From assembly GCA_033782935.1 (NCBI GenBank), contig JAWQEG010000710.1, positions 1,736,001 through 1,800,000 on the forward strand: a stretch of 64,000 bases of DNA, read 5' to 3'. The DNA comes from Petrolisthes cinctipes (lineage: Eukaryota; Arthropoda; Malacostraca; Decapoda; Porcellanidae). The position numbers and the translations under genes were made by a program. Positions 50,487 to 63,800 of the stretch are shown here, in pieces (the stretch's first letter is position 1; every line of letters begins with the position of its first letter). Under the pieces are notes generated by a model. That model was not told the DNA's origin. It saw only the letters and a program-made list of their open reading frames with translations, and searched no databases.

Positions 50487-53400
50487 GAGTAGGCATGTAC
50501 AGATCGCTTCTGGGACCCCAAAATATCAAATATTAGGGTTTTTTGAGCCTGAATTTGAGATATAAACTGGTATAGAGGTTGCATGCACATATCGACTTTT
50601 GTTTACCTAAGAGATCGATTTTCAATATGTTTTGAGCCTGTATTTTAAAAATATTCTAACACGGAGTAGGCATGTACCGATCGCTTTTGGGACCCCAAAA
50701 TGTCGAATTTTCGGGTGTTTTGGGCCTGAATTTGAGATATCGACTTTGGGCACCTAAAATATAGATTTTTAGCACGTTTTGGGCTTATATTTTGAAAATA
50801 TTCTAGCACTGAGTAGGCATTTACAAATCGCTTCTGGGACCCCAAAATATCGAATTTTCGGGTGTTTTGAGCCTGAATTTGAGATATAAACGGGTACAGA
50901 AGATACATGCACGTATTGACTTTGGGCCCTTAAAATATCGATTTTCAGTATGTTTTGGGCCTGTATTTTGAAAATACTCTAACACGGAGTAGGCATGCAC
51001 CGATCGCTTTTGGGACCCCGAAATGTCGAATTTTCGTGTGTTTTGGGCCTGAATTTGAGATATCGACTTTGGGCACCTAAAATATAGATTTTCAGCACGT
51101 TTTGGGACTATATTTTGAAAATATTCTAGCACTGAGTAGGCATGTACAGATCGCTTCTGGGACCCCAAAATATCGAATTTTCGGGTGTTTTAAGCATGAA
51201 TTTGAGATATAAACGGGTACAGAAGATGCATGTACATATTGACTTTGGGCACCTAAAAGATCGATTTTCAGTATGTTTTAGTCCTGTGTTTTGAAATTAC
51301 TCTAACGCGGAGTAGGCATGTACAGATCGCTTCTGGGACCCAAAAATATCGAATTTTCGGGAGTTTTGGGCCTGAATTTGAGATATCGACTTTGGGCACC
51401 TAAAATATCAATATTTAGCATGTTTTGGACCTATATTTTGAAAATATTCTAGAACTGAGTAGGCATGAACAGATCGCTTCTGGGACCCAAAAATATCGAA
51501 TTTTTGGGTGTTTTGAGCCTGGACTTGAGATATAAACGGGTATTGAAGATGCATACACATATTGAGTTTGGGCACCTAAAATATCGATTTTCAGCATGTT
51601 TCGGGCCTGTATTTTGAAAATACTCTATCACGGAGTAGGCATGTACAGATCGCTTCAGGGACCCCAAAATATCGAATTTTCGGGTGTTTTGAGCCTAAAT
51701 TTGAGATATAAACGGGTAATGAAGATGCATGCACATATCGACTTTTGGGCACCGAAAATATCGATTTTGAGCTGGTTTTGGGTCTGTATCTTGAAAACAT
51801 TCTAACTAGGAGTAGTCATGTACAGATCGCTTCAAGGACACAAAAATACCGAATTTTCGGGAGTTTTGAGCTTGAATTTGAGATATAAACGGGTACAAAA
51901 GATGCATGCATATATCGACTTTGGACATTTAAAATATCGATTTTTATTATGTTTTGAGCCTATATTTTGAAAACATTCTAGTACTGAGTAGGCATGTACA
52001 GATCGCTTCTAGACCCAAAAATATCGAATTTTCGGGTGTTTTGCGCCTGAATTTGAGATATCGACTTTGGCCTCTAAAATATCGATTTTTAGCATGTTTA
52101 GGACGTATATTTTGAAAATATTCTAGCTCTGAGCAGGCATGTACAGATAACTTCAGGGACCCAAAAATATCGAATTTTTGGGTATTTTGAGCCTGAGTTT
52201 AAAATATAAACGGGTACAGAAGATGTATACACATATTGACTTTGGGCAAATAAAATATCGATTTTCAGCATGCTTTGGGCCTGTATTATGAAAATACTCT
52301 AACACATAGTAGGCATGTACAGATCGCTTCTGGGACCCCAAAATATCGAATTTTCGGGTGTTTGGAGCCTGAATTTGAGATATAAACGGGTACAGAAGAT
52401 GCATGCACATATCGACTTTTGGGCACCTAGAAGATCGATTTTCAGTATGTATTAGGCCTGTATTTTGAAAATACTCTAACACGGAGTATGCATGTACAGG
52501 TCGCATCAGGAACCCCAAAATATCGAATTTTTGAGTGTTTTGGGCCTGATTTTGAGATATCGACTATGGGCACCTAAAATATCGATTTTTAGCATGTTTT
52601 GGGCCAATATTTTGAAAATATTCTTGCACTGAGTAGGCATGTACAAATCGCTTCTGGGACTCCAAAATATCGAATTTTCGGGTGTTTTGAGCCTGAATTT
52701 GAGATATAAACGGGTACAGAAGATGAATGCACGTATTGACTTTGGGCCCCTAAAATATCGATTTTCAGCATGTTTTGGGCCTGAATTTTGAAAATACTCT
52801 AACACGGAGTAGGCATGTACAGATCGCTTCTGGGACCCCAAAATATCGAATATTCGGGTGTTTTGAGCCTGAATTTGAGATATAAAACGGTACAGAAATA
52901 GCATGCACATATCGACTTTTGGTTACCTAAAAGATCGATTTTCAGTATATTTTGGGCCTGTAATTTGAAAATACTCTAACACGGAGTAGGCATGTACAGA
53001 TCGCTTCTGGGACCCCAAAATATCGAATTTTCGGGAGTTTTGGGCCTGAATTTCTGATATCGACTTTGGGCACCTAAAATATTGATATTTAGCATGTTTT
53101 TGACCTATATTTTGAAAATATTCTAGAACTGAGTAGGCATGAACAGATCGCTTCTAGGACCCAAAAATATCGAATTTTCGTGTGTTTTGAGCCTGGATTT
53201 GAGATATAAACGGGTACAGAAGATGCATACACATATTGACTTTGGGCACCTAAAATATCGATTTTCAGCATGTTTTGGGCCTGTATTTCGAAAATACTCT
53301 AACACGGAGTAGGCATGTACATATCGCTTATGGGACCCCAAAATATCGAATTTTCGGGTGTTTTGAGCCTGAATTTGAGATATAAACGGGTATTGAAGAT

Positions 53401-56400
53401 GCATGCACATATCGACTTTTAAGCACCGAAAATATCGATTTTGAGCATGTTTTGGGTCTGTATCTTGAAAACATTCTAACTAGGAATAGTCATGTACAGA
53501 TCGCTTACAGGACCCAAAAATACCGAATTTTCGGGTGTTTTGAGCTTGAATTTGAGATATAAACGGGTACAGAAGATGCATGCACATATCGACTTTGGAC
53601 ATTTAAAATATCGATTTTTGTTATGTTTTGAGCCTATAGTTTGAAAAAATTCTAGCACTGAGTAGGCATGTGCAGATCGCTTCTTCGACCCCAAAATATC
53701 GAATATTCGGGTTTTTGGAGGATGAATTTGAGATATAAACGGGTACAGAAGTTGCATTCACATATCGACTTTTGGGCACCTAAAATATCGATTTTCAGTA
53801 TGTTTTGGGCCTGTATTTTGAAAATACTCTAATACGGAGTAGGCATGTACAGATCGCTTCTGGGACCCTTAAATATCAAATTTTCGGGTGTTTTGAGCCT
53901 GAATTTGAGATATAAATGGGTACTGAAAATGCATGCACATATCGACTTTGGACTCTTAAAATATCGATTTTTAGCATGTTTTGAGCCTATATTTTGAAAA
54001 TATTCTAGCACTGAGTAGGCATGTACAGATCGCTTCAGAGACCCACAAATATCGAATTTTCGGGTGTTTTGCCCCTGAATTTGAGATATCGACTTTGGGC
54101 ACCTAAAATATCGATTTTCAGCATGTTTTGGGCCTGTATTTTGAAAATACTCTAACACAGAGTAGGCATGTACAGATCGCTTCAGGGACCCCAAAATATC
54201 GAACTTTCGGGTGCTTAGAGCCTGAATATGAGATATAAACGGGTACTAAAGATGCATGCACATATCAACTTTTGGGCACCGAAAATATCGATTTTGAGCA
54301 TGTTTTAGGTCTGTATCTTGAAAAAATTCTAACTAGGAGTAGGCATGTACAGATCGCTTCTAGGACCCAAAAATACCGAATTATCGGGAGTTTTGAGACT
54401 TAATTTGAGTTATAAACGGGTACAGAAGGTGCATGCACATATTGACTTTGGGCACCTAAAATATAGATTTTCAGCATGTTTTGGGCCTGTATTTTGAAAA
54501 TACTCTAATACAGAGTAGGAATGTACAGATCGCTTCAGAGACCGTATAATATCGAATTTTCGGGTGTTTTGAGCCTGAATTTGAGACATAAACGGGTACT
54601 GAAGATGAATGCACTTATCGACTTTTTGGCACCAAAAATATCGATTTTGAGCATGTTTTGGGTCTGTATCTTGAAAAAATTCTAACTAGGAGTAGGCATG
54701 TGCAGATCGCTTCCAGGACCCAAAAATACCGAATTTTCGGGTGTTTTGAGCTTTTGAGCATGAATTTGAGATATAAACTGGTACAGAAGATACATGCACT
54801 TATCGACTTTGGACACTTAAAATATCGATTTTTAGCATGTTTTGAGCCTATATTTTGAAAACATTCTAGCACTGAGTAGGCATGTACAGATCGCTTCTGG
54901 GACCCAAAAATATCGAATTTTTGGGTGTTTTAAGGTTGAATTTGGGATATAAACAGGTGCAGAAGATGCATACACATATTGACTTTTGGGCACCTAAAAT
55001 ATCGATTTTCAGCATGTTTTGGGCCTGTATCTGAGTAGGCATGTACAGATCTCTTCTGGGACCCCAAAATATCGAACTTTCGGGTGTTTGGAGCCTGAAT
55101 TTGAGATATAAACGGGTACAGAAGATGCATGCACATATCGACTTTGGACACCTAAAATATCGATTTTCAGAATTTTTGGGCCTGTATCAGAGTAGGCATG
55201 TACAGATCGCTTATGGGAACCCTAAATATCGAATTTTCAGGTGTTTGGAGCCTGAATTTGATATATAAACGGGTACAGAAGATGCATGCACATATCGATC
55301 TTTGGGTACCTAAAAGATCGATTTTCAGTATGTTTTGGGCCTGTGATTTGAAATTACTCTAACACGGAGTAGGCATGTACAGATCGCTTCTGGGACCCCA
55401 AAATATCGTATTTTCGGGAGTTTTGGGCCTGAATTTGAGATATCGACTTTGGGTACCTAAAATATCGATATTTAGCATGTTTTGGACCTATATTTTGAAA
55501 ATATCCTAGAACTGAGTAGGCATGAACAGATCGCTTCTGGGACCCAAAAATATCGAATTTTCGGGTGTTTTGAGCCTGGATTTGAGATATAAACGGGTAC
55601 AGAAGATGCATACACATATTGACTTTGGGCACCTAAAATATCGATTTTCAGCATGTTTTGGGCCTTTATTTTGAAAATACTCTAACACGGAGTAGGCATG
55701 TACAGATCGCTTCAGGGACCCCAAAATATCGAATTTTCGGGTGTTTTGAGCCTGAATTTTAGATATAAACGGGTACAGAAGATGCATGCACATATCGACT
55801 TTTGGGCACAGAAAATATCGATTTTGAGCATGTTTTGGGTCTGTATCTTGAAAACATTCTAACTAGGAGTAGTCATGTACAGATCGTTTCCAGGACCGAA
55901 AAATACCGAATTTTCGGGTGTTTTGAGCTTGAATTTGAGATCTAAACGGGTACTAAAGATGCATGCACATATCGACTTTGGACACTTAAAATATCGATTT
56001 TTAGCATGTTTTAAGCCTATATTTTAAAAACATTCTAGCAGTGAGTAGGCATGTGCAGATCGCTTCTTCGACCCCAAAATATCGAATTTTCGGGTGTTTG
56101 GAGCCTGAATTTGAGATATAAACGGGTACAGAAGATGCATGCACATATCGACTTTTGGGCACCTAAAATATCGATTTTGAGCATGTTTTGGGTCTGTATC
56201 TTGAAAACATTCTAACTAGGAGTAGGCATATACAGATCGCTTCTAGGACCCAAAAATACCGAATTTTCGGGAGTTTTGAGACTTAATTTTATATATAAAC
56301 GGGTACAGAAGATGCATGCACATATTGACTTTGTGTACCTAAAATATCGATTTTCTACATGTTTTGGGCCTGTATTTTGAAAATACTCTAACACGGAGTA

Positions 56401-57896
56401 GGCATGTACAGATCGCTTCAGGGACCCCAAAATATCGAATTTTCGGGTGTTTTGAGCCTGGATTTGAGATATAAACGGGTAGTGAAGATGAATGCACTTA
56501 TCGACTTTTGGGCACCAAAAATATCGATTTTGAGCATATTTTGGGTCTGTATCTTGAAAAATATCTAACTAGGAGTAGGCATGTACAGATCGCTTCCAGG
56601 ACCCAAAAATACCGAATTATCGGGTGTTTTGAGCTTTTGAACATGAATTTGATATATAAACTGGTACAGAAGATACATGCACTTATCGACTTTGGACACT
56701 TAAAATATCGATTTTTAGCATGTTTTGAGTCTATATTTTGAAAACATTCTAGCACTGAGTAGGCATGTACAGATTGCTTCTGGGACCCAAAAATATCGAA
56801 TTTTCGGGTGTTTTAAGGTTGAATTTGGGATATAAACAGGTGCAGAAGATGCATACACATATTGACTTTGGGCACCTAAAATATCGATTTTCAGCATGTT
56901 TTGGGCCTGTATCTGAGTAGGCATGTACAGTTTGCTTCTTCGACCCTAAAATTATCGAATTTTCGGGTGTTTGGAGCCTGAATTTGAGATATAAACGGGT
57001 ACAGAAGATGCATGCACATATCGACTTATGGGCACCTAAAAGATCGATTTTCAGTATATTTTGGGCCTGTATTTTGAAAATACTCTAACACGGAGTAGGC
57101 ATGTACAGATCGCTTCTGGGACCCCAAAATATCGAATTTTCGGGAGTTTTGGGCCTGAATTTCAGATATCGACTTTGGGCACCTAAAATATTGATATTTA
57201 GCATGTTTTTGACCTATATTTTGAAAATATTCTAGAACTGAGTAGGCATGAACAGATCGCTTCTGGGACCCAAAAATATCGAATTTTCGGGTGTTTTGAG
57301 TCTGGATTTGAGATATAAACGGGTACAGAAGATGCATACACATATTGACTTTGGGCACCTAAAATATCGATTTTCAGCATGTTTTGGGCCTTTATTTTGA
57401 AAATACTCTAACACGGAGTAGGCATGTACAGATCGCTTCTGGGACCCCTAAATATCGAATTTTCAGGTGTTATGAGCCTGAATTTGATATATAAACGGGT
57501 ACAGAAGATGCATGCACATATCGACTTTGGACTCTTAAAATATCGATTTTTAGCATGTTTTGAGCCTATATTTTGAAAATATTCTAGCACTGAGTAGGCA
57601 TGTACAGATCGCTTCAGAGACCCACAAATATCGAATTTTCGGGTGTTTTGAGGTTGAATTTCAGATAAAAACGGGTGCAGAAGATGCATACACATATTAA
57701 CTTTGGGCACCTAAAATATCGATTTTCAGCATGTTATGGGCTTGTATCTGAGTAGGCATGTACAGATCGCTTCTGGGACCCCAAAATATCGAATTTTCGG
57801 GTGTTTTGCCCCTGAATTTGAGATATCGACTTTGGGCACCTAAAATATCGATTTTCAGCATGTTTTGGGCCTGTATTTTGAAAATGCTCTAACACA
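50487..57896. repeat. 7,410-bp tandem segmental duplication, copy 1
   Basis: Reading copy 1 beside the sequence 7,410 bp downstream gives near identity from GAGTAGGCATGTACAG at 50487 to at least 56,590, which pairs with the window end. To the left of 50,487 the text differs (CAATATTTATGAAATATTC versus CTGTATTTTGAAAATGCTC), which sets the boundary inside a half A. The segment is a mosaic of long, short and 18-bp-deleted units. It contains an internal older repeat: about 54,590-54,975 resembles about 56,473-56,858 at 1,883 bp spacing. Confidence 0.92.
54740..54770. repeat. Small local duplication inside half B
   Basis: The text reads TTTTGAGCTTTTGAGCATGA, with TTTTGAGC present twice where other units have it once. 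The same insertion is found near 56,632 (GAGCTTTTGAACATGA) and near 62,160, consistent with one slippage event later copied by block duplication. Confidence 0.7.
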
Positions 57897-60338
57897 GAGT
57901 AGGCATGTACAGATCGCTTCTGGGACCCCAAAATATCAAATATTAGGGTTTTTTGAGCCTGAATTTGAGATATAAACTGGTATAGAGGTTGCATGCACAT
58001 ATCGACTTTTGTTTACCTAAGAGATCGATTTTCAATATGTTTTGAGCCTGTATTTTTAAAATATTCTAACACGGAGTAGGCATGTACCGATCGCTTTTGG
58101 GACCCCAAAATGTCGAATTTTCGGGTGTTTTGGGCCTGAATTTGAGATATCGACTTTGGGCACCTAAAATATAGATTTTTAGCACGTTTTGGGCTTATAT
58201 TTTGAAAATATTCTAGCACTGAGTAGGCATTTACAAATCGCTTCTGGGACCCCAAAATATCGAATTTTCGGGTGTTTTGAGCCTGAATTTGAGATATAAA
58301 CGGGTACAGAAGATACATGCACGTATTGACTTTGGGCCCTTAAAATATCGATTTTCAGTATGTTTTGGGCCTGTATTTTGAAAATACTCTAACACGGAGT
58401 AGGCATGCACCGATCGCTTTTGGGACCCCGAAATGTCGAATTTTCGTGTGTTTTGGGCCTGAATTTGAGATATCGACTTTGGGCACCTAAAATATAGATT
58501 TTCAGCACGTTTTGGGACTATATTTTGAAAATATTCTAGCACTGAGTAGGCATGTACAGATCTCTTCTGGGACCCCAAAATATCGAATTTTCGGGTGTTT
58601 TAAGCATGAATTTGAGATATAAACGGGTACAGAAGATGCATGTACATATTGACTTTGGGCACCTAAAAGATCGATTTTCAGTATGTTTTGGTCCTGTGTT
58701 TTGAAATTACTCTAACGCGGAGTAGGCATGTACAGATCGCTTCTGGGACCCAAAAATATCGAATTTTCGGGAGTTTTGGGCCTGAATTTGAGATATCGAC
58801 TTTGGGCACCTAAAATATCAATATTTAGCATGTTTTGGACCTATATTTTGAAAATATTCTAGAACTGAGTAGGCATGAACAGATCGCTTCTGGGACCCAA
58901 AAATATCGAATTTTTGGGTGTTTTGAGCCTGGACTTGAGATATAAACGGGTATTGAAGATGCATACACATATTGAGTTTGGGCACCTAAAATATCGATTT
59001 TCAGCATGTTTCGGGCCTGTATTTTGAAAATACTCTATCACGGAGTAGGCATGTACAGATCGCTTCAGGGACCCCAAAATATCGAATTTTCGGGTGTTTT
59101 GAGCCTAAATTTGAGATATAAACGGGTAATGAAGATGCATGCACATATCGACTTTTGGGCACCGAAAATATCGATTTTGAGCTGGTTTTGGGTCTGTATC
59201 TTGAAAACATTCTAACTAGGAGTAGTCATGTACAGATCGCTTCAAGGACACAAAAATACCGAATTTTCGGGAGTTTTGAGCTTGAATTTGAGATATAAAC
59301 GGGTACAAAAGATGCATGCATATATCGACTTTGGACATTTAAAATATCGATTTTTATTATGTTTTGAGCCTATATTTTGAAAACATTCTAGTACTGAGTA
59401 GGCATGTACAGATCGCTTCTAGACCCAAAAATATCGAATTTTCGGGTGTTTTGCGCCTGAATTTGAGATATCGACTTTGGCCTCTAAAATATCGATTTTT
59501 AGCATGTTTAGGACGTATATTTTGAAAATATTCTAGCTCTGAGCAGGCATGTACAGATAACTTCAGGGACCCAAAAATATCGAATTTTTGGGTATTTTGA
59601 GCCTGAGTTTAAAATATAAACGGGTACAGAAGATGTATACACATATTGACTTTGGGCAAATAAAATATCGATTTTCAGCATGCTTTGGGCCTGTATTATG
59701 AAAATACTCTAACACATAGTAGGCATGTACAGATCGCTTCTGGGACCCCAAAATATCGAATTTTCGGGTGTTTGGAGCCTGAATTTGAGATATAAACGGG
59801 TACAGAAGATGCATGCACATATCGACTTTTGGGCACCTAGAAGATCGATTTTCAGTATGTATTAGGCCTGTATTTTGAAAATACTCTAACACGGAGTATG
59901 CATGTACAGGTCGCATCAGGAACCCCAAAATATCGAATTTTTGAGTGTTTTGGGCCTGATTTTGAGATATCGACTATGGGCACCTAAAATATCGATTTTT
60001 AGCATGTTTTGGGCCAATATTTTGAAAATATTCTAGCACTGAGTAGGCATGTACAAATCGCTTCTGGGACTCCAAAATATCGAATTTTCGGGTGTTTTGA
60101 GCCTGAATTTGAGATATAAACGGGTACAGAAGATGAATGCACGTATTGACTTTGGGCCCCTAAAATATCGATTTTCAGCATGTTTTGGGCCTGAATTTTG
60201 AAAATACTCTAACACGGAGTAGGCATGTACAGATCGCTTCTGGGACCCCAAAATATCGAATATTCGGGTGTTTTGAGCCTGAATTTGAGATATAAAACGG
60301 TACAGAAATAGCATGCACATATCGACTTTTGGTTACCT

Positions 60339-60485
60339 AAAAGATCGATTTTCAGTATATTTTGGGCCTGTATTTTGAAAATACTCTAACACGGAGTAGG
60401 CATGTACAGATCGCTTCTGGGACCCCAAAATATCGAATTTTCGGGAGTTTTGGGCCTGAATTTCTGATATCGACTTTGGGCACCT
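60339..60485 (+). repeat. Representative short satellite unit, 147 bp
   Basis: Half A is complete (60339-60426, 88 bp), but half B is only 59 bp (60427-60485). The segment from TAAACGGG to the ATA before TCGAC is missing, so the text passes directly from GA-TAT to CGACTTTGGGC. In long units the missing 29 bp lies between two ATAT copies (GAGATATAAAC and CACATATCGAC), so a deletion between short direct repeats explains it. The same junction occurs dozens of times from about 150 bp to the last kilobases, so it is an established subfamily rather than a single mutation. Confidence 0.93.
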
Positions 60486-60661
60486 AAAATATTGATATTT
60501 AGCATGTTTTTGACCTATATTTTGAAAATATTCTAGAACTGAGTAGGCATGAACAGATCGCTTCTAGGACCCAAAAATATCGAATTTTCGTGTGTTTTGA
60601 GCCTGGATTTGAGATATAAACGGGTACAGAAGATGCATACACATATTGACTTTGGGCACCT

Positions 60662-60838
60662 AAAATATCGATTTTCAGCATGTTTTGGGCCTGTATTTCG
60701 AAAATACTCTAACACGGAGTAGGCATGTACATATCGCTTATGGGACCCCAAAATATCGAATTTTCGGGTGTTTTGAGCCTGAATTTGAGATATAAACGGG
60801 TATTGAAGATGCATGCACATATCGACTTTTAAGCACCG
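60662..60838 (+). repeat. Representative long satellite unit, 177 bp
   Basis: This is a full A+B unit measured between successive AAAATATCGATTTT starts. It carries the four-T form before the final GCACC, giving 177 bp instead of 176. A 177-bp unit keeps any reading frame, while a 176-bp unit shifts it, which explains why open frames end where they do. Confidence 0.9.
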
Positions 60839-63800
60839 AAAATATCGATTTTGAGCATGTTTTGGGTCTGTATCTTGAAAACATTCTAACTAGGAATAGT
60901 CATGTACAGATCGCTTACAGGACCCAAAAATACCGAATTTTCGGGTGTTTTGAGCTTGAATTTGAGATATAAACGGGTACAGAAGATGCATGCACATATC
61001 GACTTTGGACATTTAAAATATCGATTTTTGTTATGTTTTGAGCCTATAGTTTGAAAAAATTCTAGCACTGAGTAGGCATGTGCAGATCGCTTCTTCGACC
61101 CCAAAATATCGAATATTCGGGTTTTTGGAGGATGAATTTGAGATATAAACGGGTACAGAAGTTGCATTCACATATCGACTTTTGGGCACCTAAAATATCG
61201 ATTTTCAGTATGTTTTGGGCCTGTATTTTGAAAATACTCTAATACGGAGTAGGCATGTACAGATCGCTTCTGGGACCCTTAAATATCAAATTTTCGGGTG
61301 TTTTGAGCCTGAATTTGAGATATAAATGGGTACTGAAAATGCATGCACATATCGACTTTGGACTCTTAAAATATCGATTTTTAGCATGTTTTGAGCCTAT
61401 ATTTTGAAAATATTCTAGCACTGAGTAGGCATGTACAGATCGCTTCAGAGACCCACAAATATCGAATTTTCGGGTGTTTTGCCCCTGAATTTGAGATATC
61501 GACTTTGGGCACCTAAAATATCGATTTTCAGCATGTTTTGGGCCTGTATTTTGAAAATACTCTAACACAGAGTAGGCATGTACAGATCGCTTCAGGGACC
61601 CCAAAATATCGAACTTTCGGGTGCTTAGAGCCTGAATATGAGATATAAACGGGTACTGAAGATGCATGCACATATCAACTTTTGGGCACCGAAAATATCG
61701 ATTTTGAGCATGTTTTAGGTCTGTATCTTGAAAAAATTCTAACTAGGAGTAGGCATGTACAGATCGCTTCTAGGACCCAAAAATACCGAATTATCGGGAG
61801 TTTTGAGACTTAATTTGAGTTATAAACGGGTACAGAAGGTGCATGCACATATTGACTTTGGGCACCTAAAATATAGATTTTCAGCATGTTTTGGGCCTGT
61901 ATTTTGAAAATACTCTAATACAGAGTAGGAATGTACAGATCGCTTCAGAGACCGTATAATATCGAATTTTCGGGTGTTTTGAGCCTGAATTTGAGACATA
62001 AACGGGTACTGAAGATGAATGCACTTATCGACTTTTTGGCACCAAAAATATCGATTTTGAGCATGTTTTGGGTCTGTATCTTGAAAAAATTCTAACTAGG
62101 AGTAGGCATGTGCAGATCGCTTCCAGGACCCAAAAATACCGAATTTTCGGGTGTTTTGAGCTTTTGAGCATGAATTTGAGATATAAACTGGTACAGAAGA
62201 TACATGCACTTATCGACTTTGGACACTTAAAATATCGATTTTTAGCATGTTTTGAGCCTATATTTTGAAAACATTCTAGCACTGAGTAGGCATGTACAGA
62301 TCGCTTCTGGGACCCAAAAATATCGAATTTTTGGGTGTTTTAAGGTTGAATTTGGGATATAAACAGGTGCAGAAGATGCATACACATATTGACTTTTGGG
62401 CACCTAAAATATCGATTTTCAGCATGTTTTGGGCCTGTATCTGAGTAGGCATGTACAGATCTCTTCTGGGACCCCAAAATATCGAACTTTCGGGTGTTTG
62501 GAGCCTGAATTTGAGATATAAACGGGTACAGAAGATGCATGCACATATCGACTTTGGACACCTAAAATATCGATTTTCAGAATTTTTGGGCCTGTATCAG
62601 AGTAGGCATGTACAGATCGCTTATGGGAACCCTAAATATCGAATTTTCAGGTGTTTGGAGCCTGAATTTGATATATAAACGGGTACAGAAGATGCATGCA
62701 CATATCGATCTTTGGGTACCTAAAAGATCGATTTTCAGTATGTTTTGGGCCTGTGATTTGAAATTACTCTAACACGGAGTAGGCATGTACAGATCGCTTC
62801 TGGGACCCCAAAATATCGTATTTTCGGGAGTTTTGGGCCTGAATTTGAGATATCGACTTTGGGTACCTAAAATATCGATATTTAGCATGTTTTGGACCTA
62901 TATTTTGAAAATATCCTAGAACTGAGTAGGCATGAACAGATCGCTTCTGGGACCCAAAAATATCGAATTTTCGGGTGTTTTGAGCCTGGATTTGAGATAT
63001 AAACGGGTACAGAAGATGCATACACATATTGACTTTGGGCACCTAAAATATCGATTTTCAGCATGTTTTGGGCCTTTATTTTGAAAATACTCTAACACGG
63101 AGTAGGCATGTACAGATCGCTTCAGGGACCACAAAATATCGATTTTTCGGGTGTTTTGAGCCTGAATTTTAGATATAAACGGGTACAGAAGATGCATGCA
63201 CATATCGACTTTTGGGCACAGAAAATATCGATTTTGAGCATGTTTTGGGTCTGTATCTTGAAAACATTCTAACTAGGAGTAGTCATGTACAGATCGTTTC
63301 CAGGACCGAAAAATACCGAATTTTCGGGTGTTTTGAGCTTGAATTTGAGATCTAAACGGGTACTAAAGATGCATGCACATATCGACTTTGGACACTTAAA
63401 ATATCGATTTTTAGCATGTTTTAAGCCTATATTTTAAAAACATTCTAGCAGTGAGTAGGCATGTGCAGATCGCTTCTTCGACCCCAAAATATCGAATTTT
63501 CGGGTGTTTGGAGCCTGAATTTGAGATATAAACGGGTACAGAAGATGCATGCACATATCGACTTTTGGGCACCTAAAATATCGATTTTGAGCATGTTTTG
63601 GGTCTGTATCTTGAAAACATTCTAACTAGGAGTAGGCATATACAGATCGCTTCTAGGACCCAAAAATACCGAATTTTCGGGAGTTTTGAGACTTAATTTT
63701 ATATATAAACGGGTACAGAAGATGCATGCACATATTGACTTTGTGTACCTAAAATATCGATTTTCTACATGTTTTGGGCCTGTATTTTGAAAATACTCTA

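Noticed and set aside
54740..54770. Extra TTTTGAGC as a possible functional motif insertion
   Set aside because: It is a direct copy of the adjacent eight bases, best explained by slippage and later block duplication.
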